Assembly: GCF_001428385.1 (NCBI RefSeq)
Contig: NZ_LMSK01000002.1
Location: 402,704 to 466,703, forward strand
Direction: 5' to 3'
DNA from: Rhodanobacter sp. Soil772
Lineage (GTDB): Bacteria; Pseudomonadota; Gammaproteobacteria; Xanthomonadales; Rhodanobacteraceae
Length of the DNA: 64,000 nt
Shown here in pieces: positions 1-8,922 of the stretch; the first letter of the stretch is position 1; every line of letters begins with the position of its first letter. Made by a program: the position numbers and the translations under genes. A model generated the notes under the pieces. The model worked only from the letters and a program-made list of their open reading frames with translations. It was not told the origin of the DNA and did no database searches.

Positions 1-2395
1 GGTAGCCCGGCACGCCGATGTCCTGGCCCGGCTCCCAGCTGGTGGTGATCTGGTTCTTGATGCGCTTGTAGAACACGGCCACGTTGGCGATGGAATGGTC
101 GGCGAAGTACCACTCCAGCGACATGTCTCCCTGCGCCGCGCTGTACGGCTTCAGGTTCGCGTTGCCGCCGTAGACCTGGGTGAACTCGCCCCACGACACG
201 CTCGCGGTGGTGTTGGTCGGCGCCAGTTGGTCGACCGGCGGGCGGGCCATGGTCTTGGCCGCACCCAGGCGCAATTGCAACTGGTCGGTGAAGTGCCAGG
301 TGAAATTCCCCGAAGGCAGCAGGAAGGTGTAGTCGGCATCCTGGACGACCGGAGTCGGGGCAGCGTAGGTCGCCGTGTAGTTGAACGCGCCGTTCTTGGT
401 GATGTTCAGGATCTTGGCGTCCCAGGCCTGGGCGCTGGTACTCGTCTTCACCAGCCGCACGCCGACGTCGCCGTCCCAGTGGTCGCCCGACAGGTCCGCC
501 TGCACGTAGAAGGCGTTGGTCTTCTCGCGGACCCGATAGCTTTGCAGCGGGTTCCACTGCGGGCCGGCCAGGGCATAGTCGTACGCCGAGCCATCCGGAC
601 GCAGGTGGCCGTTGTAGGCCTGCAGCCGGGCCAGGTAGTTGGGCACGTCGAAGGCGACGAAGCTGCGCGGGAAGCTGCTGTTCACGTCGTCCATGAAGTG
701 CGGCAGGTGGAAGCTGTGCGAGATCACCCCGTCGCCGAGGTCGCTGACGTTGATGGCGTTGTCCCCGGAGTAGTAGTCGGCGCCACCGTTGAGCGTGTTG
801 TTGATCAGGTCGCGCGACTTCCTGCGGTCGGTGCGGGTCACGCCGAAGCGCAGGCGGTCCACGCCCCAACTGCCGACGAACAGGTTGCCGGCTACGGTGC
901 CACCGGTGATCTTGTCCTCGATGTTGTCGCCGCGCAGCTCCATGTAATGCGTGTTGAAGTCCGACTCGGTGAACTGGCCGTTGGCGAGGCCGTTGGCAAG
1001 GTCGCGGCCGTCGTCGAACTGCACGTCGACATTGGGCACCGCGTTCGGGCCCAGGGTGATGCGGGCGGTGTTGGGCTGGTTCATGCGCAGGACGGCGTAG
1101 GTGTCCTGGCCGCCGGAGTGGCGCTTCGAGGTGGAACGGTACAGGTCACCGGTCAGGGTCAGGTCGGGGGTGACCTCCCACTCGCCGTTGAGGCCGTAGA
1201 GGTCGGTGTCGACCACGCGGTATTCAGTCTGGTTCAGCAGCTCCGGATTGAGCCGCAATTCCGGATCCGGGTTGTTCATGGTGAAGCCGGTGACGATGCC
1301 GTTCTGCACGGTGATGTCGGACCAGCGGCCCGGCGAGAACAGCGGATAGTAGGATTGCTGATAGCCCACATGCGGCGAGTCGAGGCGGGTTTTCAGACCG
1401 TCCACCACGATGCGCACCTTGTCGCTCGGATGCCATTCGAACTTGCCGGAGAAGGCGCTGCGCTTCTTGTCCTCCATGATCGAGCCGACCCGGAACTGGC
1501 CCGGGGCGATCAGGCCGTATTCGTCCGGATCCAGCACGCCGTTGCCGTTGGGGTCGATGTTGCCGCCCCAGGCGTTGCCCCACCAGTTGGGGTCGTTGGG
1601 ATCCGGGTTGCGGGTCCAGCCGCCATCGTTGCCGGCGACGTCGGTGCGATCCTTGCGGTTGGCGTAGACCACGCCCAGCAACACGCCCATGGTGTCGTTG
1701 GCGAAGGTGTTGCTGTAGGTGGCAGAGAGCTTGCTTCCGTTGAGTTCGGACATCAGGTTGCGATCGCCTTCCAGGCGCACGATGCCGTGCTGGCCCTTCT
1801 GGTCGAACGGACTGGCCGAGCGCAGATTGACCAGGCCGCCGATGGCCCCTTCGGTCAGCGAGGCCTGGGCGCCTTTGATCACGTCGGCGCCACTGATCAC
1901 GTCGGCCGGCAATACGTCGAAGGCAAAGTCGCGGCCGGCGCCGTCGGTGGCCAGGATGCGTCCGTTGAAGGTGGTCAGCGTGAACTCCGGACCCAGGCCG
2001 CGTACGCTGACTCGCTGCCCTTCGCCACCGGCGGTACGCGAAATGGACACGCCGGTGATGTGGCTGAGCGAGTCGGCCACGTTGTCGTCGGGGAACTTGC
2101 CCAGCTCGAGCGCGCTGATCGAATCCTGCACGGTGCTGGCGTCGCGCTTGAGTTCGGTCGAGCGCGCCAGGCTGGCGCGCACGCCGGTGACAGCCACTGT
2201 TGCCAGGTCAGTCACGTTGTCGCGTGTCTGCGCCGTTTTATCCGGCGGTGACGTCTGCGACTCTTGCGTCGTCTGCGACTCTTGCGTTGCGGGCGCGCTG
2301 CCTGACGTGGCCTGGGACAGGGCTGTCGCAGGCATCAGCAGGGCAAACGCAACTCCATAAAACAGTGTGTTTCGGTGTAGGGGCGCGGTATTCAC
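1..2395 (-). CDS. TonB-dependent receptor, 3' end beyond window
   Basis: Outer-membrane active transporter, probably for an oligosaccharide, powered by TonB. The reading frame runs from GTG at 2395 (preceded by GAGGAGAG) off the left edge, about 798 codons. A signal peptide is followed by a Gln/Thr/Ser-rich linker, then the plug domain (ARSTELKRDASTVQDSISA; DDNVADSLSHITGVSI) and beta-barrel sequence up to the edge. This matches the Xanthomonas/Caulobacter-type receptor family, usually 900-1000 residues, so the C-terminal barrel is missing here only because of the window limit. An 18-bp tandem duplication (2253-2288) lies in the linker. It is divergent from the DeoR regulator and shares its operator region, which suggests induction with the aga-type operon. 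Confidence 0.93.
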   Translation of the reverse strand, partial: MNTAPLHRNTLFYGVAFALLMPATALSQATSGSAPATQESQTTQESQTSPPDKTAQTRDNVTDLATVAVTGVRASLARSTELKRDASTVQDSISALELGKFPDDNVADSLSHITGVSISRTAGGEGQRVSVRGLGPEFTLTTFNGRILATDGAGRDFAFDVLPADVISGADVIKGAQASLTEGAIGGLVNLRSASPFDQKGQHGIVRLEGDRNLMSELNGSKLSATYSNTFANDTMGVLLGVVYANRKDRTDVAGNDGGWTRNPDPNDPNWWGNAWGGNIDPNGNGVLDPDEYGLIAPGQFRVGSIMEDKKRSAFSGKFEWHPSDKVRIVVDGLKTRLDSPHVGYQQSYYPLFSPGRWSDITVQNGIVTGFTMNNPDPELRLNPELLNQTEYRVVDTDLYGLNGEWEVTPDLTLTGDLYRSTSKRHSGGQDTYAVLRMNQPNTARITLGPNAVPNVDVQFDDGRDLANGLANGQFTESDFNTHYMELRGDNIEDKITGGTVAGNLFVGSWGVDRLRFGVTRTDRRKSRDLINNTLNGGADYYSGDNAINVSDLGDGVISHSFHLPHFMDDVNSSFPRSFVAFDVPNYLARLQAYNGHLRPDGSAYDYALAGPQWNPLQSYRVREKTNAFYVQADLSGDHWDGDVGVRLVKTSTSAQAWDAKILNITKNGAFNYTATYAAPTPVVQDADYTFLLPSGNFTWHFTDQLQLRLGAAKTMARPPVDQLAPTNTTASVSWGEFTQVYGGNANLKPYSAAQGDMSLEWYFADHSIANVAVFYKRIKNQITTSWEPGQDIGVPGY

Positions 2396-2440
2396 TGGCT
2401 CTCTCCTCAGGGCTAGATGACTGACCTGCTGTCTAAACAA

Positions 2441-2495
2441 CGAAATCGAGCCTATATCATGTTTCGTTTCACATCAATAGCGAAATACAACGAAA
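2441..2495. promoter_or_regulatory. Putative AgaR/DeoR operator cluster
   Basis: CGAAA occurs at 2441, 2481 and 2491, and GTTTCGTTTC lies at 2461-2470. The copies at 2481 and 2491 are 10 bp apart and the other two lie about 20 and 40 bp upstream, so they fall near one face of the helix. The cluster lies between the divergent TonB receptor and regulator genes. Arrays of TTTCG/CGAAA are typical of DeoR-family sites, including the TTTCGTTTC core reported for E. coli AgaR. The same core recurs at 4461-4491. Binding is inferred. Confidence 0.55.
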
Positions 2496-2530
2496 TGCGA
2501 CATAATTCCACGCACCCGACAGGAGTCCCC

Positions 2531-3310
2531 ATGGCCGCCACCCGCGACACCAGTCAGCGACGCCTCCAGATCAGCGAACTCGTCCGCCAGCATGGCAGCG
2601 TCCAGGTCACCAGCCTTGCGCACCGCTTCGGCGTGAGCGCGCAGACCGTGCGCAAAGATCTGCGTTATCTGGCCGAACGCGGAGTCATGGCGCGGGCCTA
2701 TGGCGGGGCGATCGACAGTGGCGTGATGAACGGTGCCGCGGTCGAGCCCAACTACGAAGCGAAATGCACCACCCACCTGGACGAGAAACGTCGCATCGGC
2801 GCATGCGCCGCAGCACTGATCAAGCCCGGGGACACGGTCGTCATCGACTCGGGTACCACGGCCATCCAGTTGGCCGAGGCGGTTCAGGACATCGATATCA
2901 CCGTGGTCACCAACGATTACGGCGTGCTGACTGCGCTTGCCCCCAAGAACAACATCACCATCGTCATGCTCGGCGGTGAGTTGCGACGCCGCAACATGGC
3001 GTTCTACGGGGGGCTGACTGTCGAAGCGCTGGACGCGCTGCACGTGGACAAGCTGTTCCTCGGCGTGGATGGGTTCGACCTGGAACGCGGCATCACCACT
3101 CATTACGAGCCCGAGGCGCTGCTCAACCGCAAGATGGTGGAGACCGCCCGCCTGGTCATCGCCATCACGGACAGCTCGAAGTTCGGCAAGATCTGCCTGC
3201 ATCGCATCATCCCCGTTACCGCGTTGAACATGCTGATCACGGACACCGGCGCGCCGGAGGAAATCATCCAGGCCAGCCAGCAACTCGGTTTCGAGCTGCA
3301 ACTGGCGTAA
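2531..3310 (+). CDS. agaR: DeoR-family transcriptional regulator, AgaR-like
   Basis: Sugar-phosphate-responsive repressor of about 259 residues. An N-terminal winged helix-turn-helix (residues about 15-60, with VTSLAHRFGVSAQTVRKDL and GVMARAYGGA) is followed by a DeoR C-terminal sensor domain with the TVVIDSGTTA and DKLFLGVDGFD motifs. ATG at 2531 is chosen because AGGAG stands directly upstream and the length matches AgaR; the frame stays open upstream to 2417, but that part crosses the operator repeats. The neighbours (AgaZ, AgaS, kinase, GH36) make control of amino-galactoside use the natural inference. The name AgaR rests on family and context, not on effector data. Confidence 0.85.
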   Translation: MAATRDTSQRRLQISELVRQHGSVQVTSLAHRFGVSAQTVRKDLRYLAERGVMARAYGGAIDSGVMNGAAVEPNYEAKCTTHLDEKRRIGACAAALIKPGDTVVIDSGTTAIQLAEAVQDIDITVVTNDYGVLTALAPKNNITIVMLGGELRRRNMAFYGGLTVEALDALHVDKLFLGVDGFDLERGITTHYEPEALLNRKMVETARLVIAITDSSKFGKICLHRIIPVTALNMLITDTGAPEEIIQASQQLGFELQLA

Positions 3311-3315
3311 GCCCT

Positions 3316-4440
3316 TCAGTCGACCGGCCTGGGCGCAGCGAAGACGCGCACGGCGTTGGCGTAGTAGATCTTGTCCACCACCGCGCGCGGCAGCGCGAGG
3401 CCCGGCACGTCGGCGTGGATCATGTCCACCCGCTGGGATTCGCCGGTGGCCAGGTAGCGCCAGTCGGAGCTCCATACCGCGTGCGCTTCGCGCCTGAATT
3501 CCGCCGGTTTGGCGTCCGCAGCGAAGGTCAGGTCGGTGCCATACAGCACCCGGTCCTGATAGCGGATGAAGAAGTTCCGCACCTTCTCGCGGTCGCGCAC
3601 CGACTGGTACTGCACCTGGCTCATGCGTGCGGCCATGTCGACGGTGGCGTTGGGGAAGCGGTCGAGAAACGCGGCGATCCGGTCGACGTCGTACTCCAGG
3701 CTGGCCAGGTGCGCGCCGACGAAGCGCAACTTCGGATGCGCGGCGACGAAGCGGTCGCGCTCGCGCATCAGTTCCTCGTAGCCCGGCTGCTCCGGGTGCA
3801 GGTACATGTAGTACTCCGGATGTTTGCTGAAGTACTCGCGGTCGTTGTCGGTGGTCATCTGGTCGAGCGGCAGCCAGCAGTTGCGCGGTTCCCCCTGGTG
3901 GTCGATCAGGGCCACGCCGAGCGCGCGGACCTGCTCGGCCACGGGCGCCAGGCCTGGATCGTCGAGCATGATCAGCTTGCCGTCGGCGTTCTTCTCCACC
4001 AGTCCCACGTTCTTCCAGATCTTCACCGCGAGCGCGCCCTTGGCCACATCCCGGGCCAGGCTCGCGTCGACCCGTTCGGTCCAGCCCGGCGTGCCGAAGC
4101 CCTTCATGGAAAACGTGGTGGCCCAGTGGAAATGCCGCGGATCCTTCGCTGCGAGGGTCAGGGCGATGGCGTGCTGCCGTTCCAGGCTGGGAAAGTCGGG
4201 ATAGTCGACGTTGATCGACAGCAATTCGAAGCCGTCCGCGCGGGCCTGCTCGAGGAACGCCATGTCCGCGTTGTTGGCGTGGACGTGGGCGTCGTACTTG
4301 CGCACGTGGGCGAAGTCCGCCATGGAGTAGCTGTCCGCTACGACGGTGTCCGTTTTCGACGGAGGCGAGGTGGCGGCAACGGAAAGTGAGACCGCTACCG
4401 CGACCAGGCCCGTCATCAGGCGGCGAAGGATCATGCTCAT
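3316..4440 (-). CDS. Secreted amidohydrolase-superfamily protein
   Basis: TIM-barrel metal-dependent hydrolase of about 374 residues with a Sec signal peptide (LRRLMTGLVAVAVSLSVAAT). The metal-binding HxH is visible in KYDAHVHANN. Later His/Asp positions include ALIDHQGEP, FVGAHLASLEYD and VLYGTDLTF, as in the amidohydrolase_2 group. The substrate is unknown. It is not a NagA-type N-acetylhexosamine 6-phosphate deacetylase, because it is exported and lacks that family's motifs. ATG at 4440 is chosen (another lies at 4434); the CGAAA cluster at 4461-4491 lies just upstream, so it is probably co-regulated with the aga genes. Its stop lies 5 bases from the convergent regulator stop. Confidence 0.8.
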   Translation of the reverse strand: MSMILRRLMTGLVAVAVSLSVAATSPPSKTDTVVADSYSMADFAHVRKYDAHVHANNADMAFLEQARADGFELLSINVDYPDFPSLERQHAIALTLAAKDPRHFHWATTFSMKGFGTPGWTERVDASLARDVAKGALAVKIWKNVGLVEKNADGKLIMLDDPGLAPVAEQVRALGVALIDHQGEPRNCWLPLDQMTTDNDREYFSKHPEYYMYLHPEQPGYEELMRERDRFVAAHPKLRFVGAHLASLEYDVDRIAAFLDRFPNATVDMAARMSQVQYQSVRDREKVRNFFIRYQDRVLYGTDLTFAADAKPAEFRREAHAVWSSDWRYLATGESQRVDMIHADVPGLALPRAVVDKIYYANAVRVFAAPRPVD

Positions 4441-4460
4441 CGTATCACCAAGTAATATAA

Positions 4461-4491
4461 CGAAACTATTTCGTACCATAGCGAAACGAAA
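4461..4491. promoter_or_regulatory. Second putative AgaR operator cluster
   Basis: Between the divergent amidohydrolase and GH36 genes, CGAAA occurs at 4461, TTTCG at 4469-4473, and the tandem CGAAACGAAA at 4482-4491. The last is the reverse complement of the TTTCGTTTC core at 2462-2470. Its position suits repression of both flanking transcripts by the nearby DeoR-family protein. Confidence 0.55.
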
Positions 4492-4553
4492 CGCTTGCAG
4501 CAATACCTGAAACTGACGCAGAATCGGAACAACACCTCTGACTGGAGCCCATC

Positions 4554-6671
4554 ATGCCCCCGATTGGACGACGCACCGTATTGAAGCTCTTTGCCGGCAG
4601 CGTGGTGGGTGGCGTGACCTGGGCCGCCCTGCCGATGGCACTGGCAGCTCCGCTCGGCGGCAGCAAGCGCGACGGCGGCGATGAGGGTGGCGGCGTCGTG
4701 GCCCGGGACGCGGTGCTGGCGATTGCCTTCGACCGCAGGCTGCACACCCGCCTGGTGGCCCGCGGCAAGCCGCTGACTCCCTACCAGCCCAGCGAAAGCC
4801 TGCTGCTGGCCGATGGCGCGGTCGAGGACTTCGTCATCGCCGGTCAGCAGGAGCAGCCGATCACGGACGCGCGCCACGGCAGCGGCCATCAGTTGGTCGT
4901 TACCGGACGCTCCAGCGGCAACCTCGAGAAGGAGGTGTCGGTGACGTTCTTCGACAACCTGCCCGGCATGGCCGTGTTGCAAACCCGCTATCGCAACCAA
5001 GGCGCCACCGCCTTGCAGCTTGCCGGCTGGCGCAACGCCGCCCATGAACTGGCCGACGCGCCCGGCGGGTTCTGGAGCTTCTCCGGCGCAACCCATACCG
5101 ATCGTCGCGACTGGGCGCAGCCGCTTGCCGCCGATTTCGACCAGCGCAACTCGCTGTCGATGGATTCGTCCGACTACGGCGGCGGCACGCCGGTGGCCAA
5201 CATCTGGCGCCGCGATGTCGGCTTGGCCGTCGGCCATGTGGAACCGGTGGTGCGTCCGCTGGATATGCCGGTGCGCAAGACCGCCGGCGGCGCGCATATC
5301 GCGGTCGAGTCGCCGCAGGCATCCACCCTGGCACCGGGCCAGACCCTGATCACCGAGCGCACTTTTCTGGCCGTGCATACCGGCGACTATTTCGCGCCGG
5401 TGCGGCAGTATCAGCAGTACATGCAGGCCGAAGGCCTCGTTGCGCCGCAAGCGCCGGAATCGGCCTTCGCACCGGTCTGGTGCACCTGGGGCTACGGGCG
5501 CGACTTCAACGTCAAGCAGATCCTGGACACCGTGCCCAAGGCCCGGGAACTGGGCTTCGGCTGGGTCGTGCTGGACGATGGCTGGCAGACCAACGAGGGC
5601 GACTGGCGGATCGACACGCGCAAATTCCCGCGCGGCGATGCCGACATGCGCGACTTCACCGCGAAGGTACGCAGCCAGGGCATGCATCCACGCCTGTGGA
5701 TAGCGCCATTGGCCGCCGACCCGGGCAGCGATGTGCTGCACGACCACGTGGACATGCTGCTGCTCGACAAGGGTGGCGCCTTCCAGACCGTGACCTGGTG
5801 GAACGCGCTGACCCAGTGCCCGGCGTATCAACCCACCATCGATTTCTACGTGAACCTGGTGAAGAAGGTGATCGGCGACTGGGGCTTCGAGGGCATCAAG
5901 TTCGATGGCCAGCACCTCAACGCGGTGGCGCCCTGCTACAACCCCGCACACAAGCATGCGCATCCGAGCGATTCGGTCGAGGGCCTGGCGGCATTCTGGA
6001 GCGCCATCCACAAGGCGGTGCACGAGGCCAATCCGCAGGCGGTGGTCGAGCTGTGTCCCTGCGGCACCGCCTTCGATTTCCACAACCTGCCGGCCACCGA
6101 TCAGTATCCGGCATCCGATCCGCTGTCCTCGTGGCAGGTGCGCAGCAAGGGCAAGACCATGAAGGCGCTGATGGGATCGCGCAGCAGCTTTGCCGGCGAC
6201 CACGTGGAACTGTCCGACGGTGGCGACGACTTCGCTTCCAGCGTCGGTATCGGCGCGGTGGTCTCCACCAAGTTCACCTGGCCAAAGGACACCGACCATC
6301 CTTCCGAACCGCTGCCACCGGGTGGCCTGGTGCTCACCGCAAAGAAGGAAGCGCTCTGGCGCAAGTGGGTCGGCCTGTACAAACAGCACATGCTGCCCAA
6401 GGGCGAATACCTGGGCACGCTGTACGACATCGGCTTCGACAAGCCCGAGGCGCACGCCATCGCCAAGGACGGGGCGATGTACTACGCCTTCTACGCCAAG
6501 AGCTTCAATGGATCGGTGCAACTGCGCGGCCTGGATGCCGGCCGCTACCGCGTGCGCGATCTGTTCAACGAGGTCGACCTGGGCGAAGTGGGTGCCAGCG
6601 ACGCGACGCTGCAGGTAGCGTTCAAGCGCTTCGTGCTGCTGCAGGCCACGCCACTGGCGGCTCACGCATGA
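4554..6671 (+). CDS. GH36-type alpha-galactosidase / alpha-N-acetylgalactosaminidase, Tat-exported
   Basis: Exported retaining glycoside hydrolase of 705 residues. The N-terminus carries a twin-arginine signal (GRRTVLKLFAGS) ending near MALAAP. After a beta-sandwich region comes a (beta/alpha)8 barrel with the clan GH-D signature LDDGWQ (residues 340-345), a likely nucleophile D451 in IKFDGQ, and a likely acid/base D522 in YPASDPLSSWQ. GH36 includes both alpha-galactosidases and alpha-N-acetylgalactosaminidases; the AgaS/AgaZ/kinase neighbours favour an amino-sugar, but sequence alone does not decide. First gene of a five-gene operon; TGGAG lies upstream of ATG, and the stop overlaps the next start by 4 bases. 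Confidence 0.88.
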   Translation: MPPIGRRTVLKLFAGSVVGGVTWAALPMALAAPLGGSKRDGGDEGGGVVARDAVLAIAFDRRLHTRLVARGKPLTPYQPSESLLLADGAVEDFVIAGQQEQPITDARHGSGHQLVVTGRSSGNLEKEVSVTFFDNLPGMAVLQTRYRNQGATALQLAGWRNAAHELADAPGGFWSFSGATHTDRRDWAQPLAADFDQRNSLSMDSSDYGGGTPVANIWRRDVGLAVGHVEPVVRPLDMPVRKTAGGAHIAVESPQASTLAPGQTLITERTFLAVHTGDYFAPVRQYQQYMQAEGLVAPQAPESAFAPVWCTWGYGRDFNVKQILDTVPKARELGFGWVVLDDGWQTNEGDWRIDTRKFPRGDADMRDFTAKVRSQGMHPRLWIAPLAADPGSDVLHDHVDMLLLDKGGAFQTVTWWNALTQCPAYQPTIDFYVNLVKKVIGDWGFEGIKFDGQHLNAVAPCYNPAHKHAHPSDSVEGLAAFWSAIHKAVHEANPQAVVELCPCGTAFDFHNLPATDQYPASDPLSSWQVRSKGKTMKALMGSRSSFAGDHVELSDGGDDFASSVGIGAVVSTKFTWPKDTDHPSEPLPPGGLVLTAKKEALWRKWVGLYKQHMLPKGEYLGTLYDIGFDKPEAHAIAKDGAMYYAFYAKSFNGSVQLRGLDAGRYRVRDLFNEVDLGEVGASDATLQVAFKRFVLLQATPLAAHA

Positions 6672-7618
6672 GCATTTCGGTGATCGATGCCGTCACCGCG
6701 CCAAGCCGCCGTCCGTGGCTGGCTTTTGCCCTGGCGACCGTCGCACTGTGGGGCGTGTGGGGCGCGTTGTCGCCGCTGTCGTCGCAACACGGCTTCCCCG
6801 ACACGCTGGTGTACTGCGTGTGGGCGCTGACCATGATTCCGCCGGCGCTGTACATCCTCTGGCGCAACGGCTGGGCGCTGGAGCGTTCGCCGCGCGCGGT
6901 GATCTACGGGCTGATCATCGGCCTGCTTGGTGCCGGCGGGCAGATGCTGCTGTTCCACACCCTGACCATCGGGCCGGCCTACTTCGTGTTCCCGATCATC
7001 GCGTTGTCGCCGGTGGTCACGATTGCCTTGTCATTCCTCCTGCTGCGCGAGCGCACCGGCTGGACGGGCACGCTGGGCATCGCGCTGGCACTGCTGGCGC
7101 TGCCGATGATGGATCTGTCGTTCGGCGGCGGCACGAGCGGAGGACTGGGCTGGTTCCTGCAATCGCTGCTGATCATGCTGGCCTGGGGCCTGCAGGCCTA
7201 CTTCATGCGCCTGGCCAACAACAGCGTGCGCGCCGAGAGCATCTTCTTCTACATGACCCTGGGCGCACTGTTGCTGGCGCCGGTGGCGCTGGCCATGACC
7301 GACTGGACGCAGCCGGTCAACACGGGGCTGGACGGACCGTGGATGACCGCGGCGATCCAGTTGCTCAACGCCGTCGGCGCACTGACCCTGGTTTACGCCT
7401 TCCGCCACGGCAAGGCGATCGTGGTCGCGCCACTGACCAACGCCGGCGCACCGCTGGTGACCGCCGCGCTGGCCTTGATATTCGCCAGCGTCGTGCCGGG
7501 CCCGCTGAAAATGATCGGCCTGGTGCTGGCCCTGATTGCCTCGCTGCTGCTGGTGCTCGAACCCGAGCCCGAGCCCGAGGCTCAACCTCAGCATGACCCA
7601 ACCACTCCCCTTTCCTGA
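6668..7618 (+). CDS. EamA/DMT-family permease
   Basis: Inner-membrane transporter of 316 residues with about ten hydrophobic segments in two EamA repeats (first ending near residue 145, second near 300). The drug/metabolite transporter superfamily includes glucose/ribose porters and RhaT, so a sugar importer role is possible; the operon gives the only clue to substrate. It overlaps the GH36 stop by 4 bases (ATGA) and is followed 14 bases later by agaZ, so translation is probably coupled. The C-terminus ends in a short Glu-Pro repeat (EPEPEPEAQPQ). Confidence 0.85.
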   Translation: MSISVIDAVTAPSRRPWLAFALATVALWGVWGALSPLSSQHGFPDTLVYCVWALTMIPPALYILWRNGWALERSPRAVIYGLIIGLLGAGGQMLLFHTLTIGPAYFVFPIIALSPVVTIALSFLLLRERTGWTGTLGIALALLALPMMDLSFGGGTSGGLGWFLQSLLIMLAWGLQAYFMRLANNSVRAESIFFYMTLGALLLAPVALAMTDWTQPVNTGLDGPWMTAAIQLLNAVGALTLVYAFRHGKAIVVAPLTNAGAPLVTAALALIFASVVPGPLKMIGLVLALIASLLLVLEPEPEPEAQPQHDPTTPLS

Positions 7619-7632
7619 CCGGACCTGTTTCC

Positions 7633-8922
7633 ATGCATGTTCTGCTGGACCTCATCGCGCGACACAAAGAGGGACACGCCAATGGCGTGACCTCGATCTG
7701 CTCGGCGCACCCCATCGTCATCGAAGCGAGCCTGCGCCACGCGCAACGCAGCGGGCAGGCGTTCGTGCTGTTCGAGGCGACCTGCAACCAGGTCAACCAG
7801 GATGGCGGCTACACCGGCATGACCCCGGCCGACTTCGTCGCCTTCGTCCACGCCATCGCCGACCGCGTCGGCTTCGACCACGCGCGCATCGCGCTGGGCG
7901 GCGATCATCTCGGCCCCAACCCGTGGACCGCGCTGGACGCGGACGCGGCGATGGACAAGGCCGAGGTGATGGTGGCCGCCTATGTGGCCGCCGGTTTCCG
8001 CAAGATCCACCTGGATTGCTCGATGGTCTGCAGCGGCGACCCCGAGCCGCTGCCGGAAGCCGAGATCGTGCGCCGCGCGGTGCGTCTGTGCCGAGCCGCC
8101 GAAGCCGCCCATGCGCAGTGCGGCGACGAGCCACCGGTGTACGTGATCGGCACCGAAGTGCCGGTGCCGGGCGGCGCCACCGAATCCATCGACGGCCTGG
8201 CGGTGACCACGCCGCAGGCCGCGCTGGCCACGATCGAGGCGCATCGCCAGGCATTCATCGCCGCGGGACTGGAGCCGGCCTGGCAGCGGGTGATCGCCTC
8301 GGTGGTGCAACCCGGCGTGGAGTTCGATCACCACAACGTGGTGGACTACCAGCCGCAGAAAGCGCGTGCGCTGAGCGAAGCCATTACCGGCGTACCGGGC
8401 ATGGTGTTCGAGGCGCACTCGACCGACTACCAGACCCGCGACGCGCTGGGCGCGCTGGTGCGCGATCATTTCGCCATCCTCAAGGTCGGCCCCGGCCTGA
8501 CCTTCGCCCTGCGCGAAGCGCTGTGGGCGCTGGACGCGATCGAGCAGGAGTGGATCGAGGATGCGCACCGCGCACGCCTGCGCGAGGTGGTGCTGGCGCG
8601 CATGCGCGAGCAGCCCGGTTACTGGCAGCGCTACTACCACAGCCAAGGCCATGCGCTGACCGTGGACCTGCAGTACAGCCTAAGCGACCGCATTCGCTAC
8701 TACTGGCCCGACCCGGCGATCGAGCAGGCCCGCCAACGCCTGTTCGACAACCTGCGCACGAACCCGCCGCCGATCCCGCTGATCAGCCAGTTCCTGCCGC
8801 ATGCGCTGCACGCCCTGCGCACCGGCATCGCCACGCGCGACCCACTATCCCTGACCATGGCACACATCCGTGCCGCACTCGACGACTACCACCATGCATG
8901 CCATGACCACGACACCGATTGA
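7633..8922 (+). CDS. agaZ: AgaZ/GatZ/KbaZ-type tagatose-phosphate protein
   Basis: Protein of 429 residues covering the whole GatZ/KbaZ family. Family blocks are visible: NGVTSICSAHPIVIEASL near the start, LFEATCNQVNQDGGYTGMTP, ALGGDHLGPNPW, IHLDCSMVC and VGPGLTFALREALWALD. Members have been described as the non-catalytic partner of tagatose-1,6-bisphosphate aldolase and, in some N-acetylgalactosamine pathways, as tagatose-6-phosphate kinase. No class II aldolase partner (AgaY/GatY/KbaY) lies in this window, so the kinase-type role or an unlinked partner must be considered. It overlaps the start of agaS. Confidence 0.9.
   Translation: MHVLLDLIARHKEGHANGVTSICSAHPIVIEASLRHAQRSGQAFVLFEATCNQVNQDGGYTGMTPADFVAFVHAIADRVGFDHARIALGGDHLGPNPWTALDADAAMDKAEVMVAAYVAAGFRKIHLDCSMVCSGDPEPLPEAEIVRRAVRLCRAAEAAHAQCGDEPPVYVIGTEVPVPGGATESIDGLAVTTPQAALATIEAHRQAFIAAGLEPAWQRVIASVVQPGVEFDHHNVVDYQPQKARALSEAITGVPGMVFEAHSTDYQTRDALGALVRDHFAILKVGPGLTFALREALWALDAIEQEWIEDAHRARLREVVLARMREQPGYWQRYYHSQGHALTVDLQYSLSDRIRYYWPDPAIEQARQRLFDNLRTNPPPIPLISQFLPHALHALRTGIATRDPLSLTMAHIRAALDDYHHACHDHDTD

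Noticed and set aside
3316..4440. N-acetylgalactosamine-6-phosphate deacetylase (AgaA/NagA)
   Set aside because: The protein has a signal peptide and lacks the NagA motifs, so it cannot fill the cytosolic deacetylase step.
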